Source of the DNA: Miltoncostaeaceae bacterium
GTDB taxonomy: Bacteria; Actinomycetota; Thermoleophilia; Miltoncostaeales; Miltoncostaeaceae
Length of the DNA: 8,079 bases
Assembly (NCBI GenBank): GCA_030598075.1
Contig: JAUVQP010000067.1
Span: forward strand, 1-8,079
Direction of reading: 5' to 3'
This document shows, piece by piece, positions 5,420 to 8,079 of the stretch. The position numbers and the translations under genes are program-made. Each line of letters begins with the position of its first letter. Position 1 is the stretch's first letter. The notes under the pieces were generated by a model. That model ran no database searches, was not told the DNA's origin, and was given only the letters and a program-made list of their open reading frames with translations.

Positions 5420-5926
5420 CTAGGGGATGTCCGGCAGAGGGTCGAAGCTGCCCTGCAGCAGCCCGAAGAGGTGCCTGACCCCCTCCGCCGTTCCGACGGC
5501 GACGGCCGTGTCGCCCTCTTGGAGGACAAACTCGGCCGCCGGCGCGGGAATGGTCTCGTCGCCGCGTATCACCGCGACGATCGTGGCGCCGCGGTCGGCG
5601 GCTGCGCCGAGGTCGACCAAGCGACAGTTGGTGCAGGCGGATGCCGACGTGACCGGCACCCAGTCGATCGTGAGACCCGCGATCGACTGGAGGCGAGCGA
5701 TCTCCTCGGTGACGTGCGAGGCGCCCAGCATGTCGGCCAGGGTGCGGGAGTCGTCCTCCTCCAGCCGGAGAACGAGGCTGCAAGCATCGGGATCGTCGCG
5801 GTCGTAGACGAGCAGATCACGAGGCCCGGAGCGATGCACGATAAGGCCAAGCCGCTCCCCGGCGCGGGTCGTGAAGTCATGACGGACCCCGACGCCGGGC
5901 AGTTGGGTTTCGGTCACCTCCACCAT
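5420..5926 (-). CDS. khtT: KhtT-like regulatory subunit of the cation/proton antiporter (RCK_C domain)
   Basis: This 168-residue cytosolic protein matches the two-part plan of B. subtilis KhtT. The N-terminal domain begins VTETQLPGVGVRHDF, like the LPGIG start of KhtT, and includes VYDRDDPDACSLVL (41-54) and LADMLGASHVTEEI (63-76). After the IDWVPV strand (87-92), a C-terminal RCK_C/TrkA_C domain (about 90-162) contains GATIVAVIRGDETIPAPAAE and LQEGDTAVAVGT, typical of ligand-binding RCK_C. KhtT gates KhtU; the Bacillus protein is known to respond to c-di-AMP and pH. Unusual here is Cys98-Thr-Asn-Cys101 where relatives usually have a Gly-Arg-Thr-type stretch. ATG 5926 is chosen because the conserved N-terminus starts right after it; GTG 5947 would add seven residues. 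Neither has a good ribosome-binding site. khtU follows after 50 bp. Confidence 0.88.
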   Translation of the reverse strand: MVEVTETQLPGVGVRHDFTTRAGERLGLIVHRSGPRDLLVYDRDDPDACSLVLRLEEDDSRTLADMLGASHVTEEIARLQSIAGLTIDWVPVTSASACTNCRLVDLGAAADRGATIVAVIRGDETIPAPAAEFVLQEGDTAVAVGTAEGVRHLFGLLQGSFDPLPDIP

Positions 5927-5980
5927 GTCGTGCCATTGTGTCACCACGGGAACGCTCGTGCCTCGGGGCTTCGATCGAGG

Positions 5981-6004
5981 CCCCAGGCGCCGACGGCGCC
6001 GGGG
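5981..6004 (-). terminator. Stem-loop between the reductase gene and khtT
   Basis: On the minus strand CCCCGGCGCC pairs with GGCGCC-T-GGGG around a GTC loop: a 10-bp stem with one bulged base, starting 7 bases after the reductase stop codon. No T-tract follows. It may terminate or attenuate the upstream genes so that khtTU is partly independent. Confidence 0.45.
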
Positions 6005-6011
6005 CAGGCAT

Positions 6012-6752
6012 TCACCTCCGGACGTAGCGCAGAAAGAGGTACCCAGCCTCCTCCAAGACGTGCGTCAACTCCATGTCGAGGGGCACGGCGGGCGCTTGGC
6101 CGCGAACGATGCGCATGCCGTTCCCTCCGGCCGCGACCGGCGCCACGCTCACGGCGAGCTCGTCCATGAGTTGCTCGGCGAGCAGCGCCCCGTTGAGGCT
6201 CGGGCCGCCCTCCGAGACCACGACCGCGCTTCCGCGCCGCCCGAGCTCGACGAGGGCCTTGCCGAGGTCCGCCCGGCCGGAGCCGCAAGCGATCACCTCG
6301 GCGTGCTCACGAGCCTCGGCGACGAGGCCCGGGTCGGCATCGGACGGCGTGATCAACATCGGGCGGGGGTCGCTCTCGACGAACAGCGGGGAGCTCCAGT
6401 CCAGGTCGAGGGCGGCCGAGACCACCGCTATGCGCGGCACCGGGTCCTGCCCGGCGGCGACGCGCGCCTCGGTCTCGGCGGGAGCGAGCCTGACCGGCCC
6501 GTAACCCTCGGCGCGCACGGTGCCGGCAGCCACGAGAATGACGTCCGCGAGCGCGCGGAGCGCACGAAAGACGCGCCGGTCGCCGGGGCCGCCGAGACCG
6601 CCCGAGCGGCCGTCCACCACCGCGGCGCCATCGGCGCTCGCGATCATTCCGACGACCACCCACGGTCGGTCGGTCGGCGGCGTGCGAGGTGCGGAGCGGT
6701 ACAGCCGCTCCACGTCCACCGCGTTGGTCTTCCGGGGCACGAGCCGGCGCAC
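6012..6752 (-). CDS. RibD C-terminal-domain reductase, stand-alone (Rv2671-like pyrimidine/dihydrofolate reductase family)
   Basis: The protein is 246 residues with a DHFR-like NAD(P)H-binding fold of the RibD_C family and no deaminase domain. Visible motifs are IASADGAAVVDGRSGGLGGP (37-56), ALADVILVAAGTVRAEGYG (67-85), a VVSEGGPSLNGALLAEQLMDEL run (178-199) with the EGGP/LN nucleotide-binding loop and DEL, and a C-terminal GYLFLRYVRR (237-246). This pattern, with EGYG instead of the D-D-P of true RibD, closely recalls Mycobacterium tuberculosis Rv2671, which is annotated as riboflavin reductase but reduces dihydrofolate and influences antifolate susceptibility. Likely activity is therefore reduction of a pterin or ribosylaminopyrimidine with NADPH in the cytosol. 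The start is GTG 6752; the upstream gene's stop is 34 bp away. No riboflavin genes are nearby. Confidence 0.85.
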   Translation of the reverse strand: MRRLVPRKTNAVDVERLYRSAPRTPPTDRPWVVVGMIASADGAAVVDGRSGGLGGPGDRRVFRALRALADVILVAAGTVRAEGYGPVRLAPAETEARVAAGQDPVPRIAVVSAALDLDWSSPLFVESDPRPMLITPSDADPGLVAEAREHAEVIACGSGRADLGKALVELGRRGSAVVVSEGGPSLNGALLAEQLMDELAVSVAPVAAGGNGMRIVRGQAPAVPLDMELTHVLEEAGYLFLRYVRR

Positions 6753-6786
6753 GCGCGACAGCGTAGCCGGGACGCCCCGGCCGGCC

Positions 6787-8079
6787 TCAGGCCTGGAGCA
6801 TCACGGCGTGGGCGGATCCCGGCAGCGGACCGCTCTTCCAGAGCTCATCGAGAGCCTCGACAACCTCGCTGGCGAACTGCTCGCCGGCCAGGGAGCGACA
6901 CTCCCTCAGCGCGTCCTCCCACCGCACGGCTCGTCGGTAGTGGCGCGCGCCGGTCATCACATCGACGGCGTCGGCCACAGCCAAGATGCGGGCGCCGTCC
7001 GGAATCTCAGCGTCGTTGAGGCCGTCGGGGTAGCCGCGGCCGTCGGGGCGCTCGTGGTGGCCTCGGACCCAGCTGACCTGCTCGGGGTTGAGCACCTCCG
7101 ACGCGATCTCGGCTCCCCGCGGGGCGTGCAGCTTGACCCTCTCGTACTCGGCCTCGGTCAGCCGCCCGTCCTTGAAGAGGATGACGTCCGGAACACCGAC
7201 CTTGCCCACGTCGTGGACGAGGCCCGCCTCGCGTAGCAACGCGATGCGCTCCTCCGGCCAGCCGCACACCGCGGCGAGCTGTCCGGCCAGCTCGGCGACA
7301 CGCTCGGAGTGCTCCTGCGTGCTCGGATCCCGCGCGTCGATCGCCCGCGCCATCGCGCGAATGCCCGCGAGTTGGTGGCTGCGCTCGAGGCGCTCGGCCC
7401 GCTCGTTCGCCGAGAGGACCTCGACCACCTCGGGCGTGTAGACAAACGAGCAGTCCCGCCCGTGAGCCTTCGCCCAATACAGGGCGCCGTTGGCCAGGTC
7501 GACGATCTCGCCGGCATCGCGAGCCTGAGAGAGATCGCAGATGCCGGCCGACGCGGTGGCGCGGGCGCTCTCGGACGCGGCGACCGCCACGATCGCCGAC
7601 CGCAGACGCTCGGTCGCGGCGTAGGCGGACATGGCGTCAGCCTCGGGGAGAATCCACCCGAACTCGTCGCCCCCGAGGCGAGCGACCATCTCGCCGGCCC
7701 GGCCGAGGGTGCTCATCCTCCGCCCGACCTCGGCGAGCACGCGATCTCCCGCCTCGTGACCGTGGACCAGGTTGAGCTGCTTGAAGTGGTCCAGGTTGAG
7801 AACCACCAGCGAGAGCTGCCGCGCGTAGCGCCGGGCGCGCTGGACCTCGGCGGCCAAGCGTTCCTGAAAGGCCCGATGGTTCGCCAGCCCGGTGAGCGAG
7901 TCGGCCATCTCCCGCGCGGCGGTCTGGGCCCGCTCGTCGGCACTGGAGATGGGAATCGCAAGGAGCTCGGCGAAGCGGGCGAGCCGGCGCGCATCCGCGC
8001 CATCGAACGCGCCGATCTGCGTCTTGCTCAGCGCGACGACCGCGCCCCAGGCCCGCGGGCCGACGAAGACCGGCGCAGC
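6787..8079 (-). CDS. GAF-GGDEF-HD-GYP cyclic-di-GMP signalling protein (5' end outside window)
   Basis: The frame is open from base 8079, so the N-terminus is missing; 430 residues are visible. Residues 1 to about 35 look like the end of a GAF domain (PVFVGPRAWGAVVALSKTQI) followed by a signalling helix. The GGDEF domain (about 58-215) begins DSLTGLANHRAFQERL and has the intact GGDEF signature at 136-140. However, the metal-binding Asp of the usual DxD-FK motif is Asn (LNLDHFKQLN, 94-103), and the inhibitory RxxD site is RAGE. The HD-GYP domain (about 235-415) keeps its residues: EHSERVAE (256-263), LVHDVGKVG (287-295), HAPRGAEI (318-325) and HHERPDGRGYP (341-351). It probably hydrolyses c-di-GMP, with the GGDEF part acting as a GTP sensor or weak cyclase. 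It heads a tight minus-strand run. Confidence 0.95.
   Translation of the reverse strand, partial: AAPVFVGPRAWGAVVALSKTQIGAFDGADARRLARFAELLAIPISSADERAQTAAREMADSLTGLANHRAFQERLAAEVQRARRYARQLSLVVLNLDHFKQLNLVHGHEAGDRVLAEVGRRMSTLGRAGEMVARLGGDEFGWILPEADAMSAYAATERLRSAIVAVAASESARATASAGICDLSQARDAGEIVDLANGALYWAKAHGRDCSFVYTPEVVEVLSANERAERLERSHQLAGIRAMARAIDARDPSTQEHSERVAELAGQLAAVCGWPEERIALLREAGLVHDVGKVGVPDVILFKDGRLTEAEYERVKLHAPRGAEIASEVLNPEQVSWVRGHHERPDGRGYPDGLNDAEIPDGARILAVADAVDVMTGARHYRRAVRWEDALRECRSLAGEQFASEVVEALDELWKSGPLPGSAHAVMLQA

Noticed and set aside
5925..7019. Plus-strand 364-codon ORF opposite the reductase
   Set aside because: It is the antisense shadow of the RibD-C reductase and the HD-GYP end; His/Arg/Gly-rich without domain features.

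Overview
The window is a very GC-rich stretch of bacterial chromosome with strong G/C preference at third codon positions and GTG starts alongside ATG. The gene set fits an actinobacterium, and I lean towards the Thermoleophilia/Solirubrobacterales side from recalled likeness of the MFS protein. That placement is an inference. No tRNA, rRNA, CRISPR array, insertion sequence or phage gene was seen.

Layout, left to right. Positions 1-270 (minus) hold the N-terminal part of an unrecognised protein cut by the window edge. Positions 391-625 (minus) look like a short acidic protein whose reading frame is broken by one base near 523-525. Positions 626-974 are poorly organised; a 54-codon plus-strand ORF at 740-904 is possible. 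Positions 975-2915 (plus) encode a DHA2-like MFS transporter with an enlarged external loop and an unusual C-terminal tail containing two cysteines. It meets, stop codon on stop codon (CTAG), a minus-strand PH-like small protein (2912-3256). A 63-residue charged protein (3294-3485) lies upstream of the PH-like gene. A cold shock protein (3617-3820) follows, with two tandem hairpins at its 3' end.

From 8079 down to 4164 everything recognisable is on the minus strand and closely spaced: a GAF-GGDEF-HD-GYP signalling protein (5' end outside the window), an Rv2671-like RibD-C reductase, KhtT (RCK_C regulatory subunit) and KhtU (CPA2 K+/H+ antiporter). A 44-residue ORF with a purine-rich ribosome-binding site may follow KhtU. 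KhtT and KhtU should form one regulated cation/proton antiporter. The reductase and the c-di-GMP protein are 34 bp apart and probably co-transcribed; a stem-loop after the reductase may separate that pair from khtTU.

No defence or mobile system is evident. The points most worth a second look are the degenerate metal site in the GGDEF domain next to an intact HD-GYP domain, the CxxC motif in KhtT, the secreted-side tail of the MFS protein, the frame break at 391-625, and the tandem hairpins around the csp stop codon.
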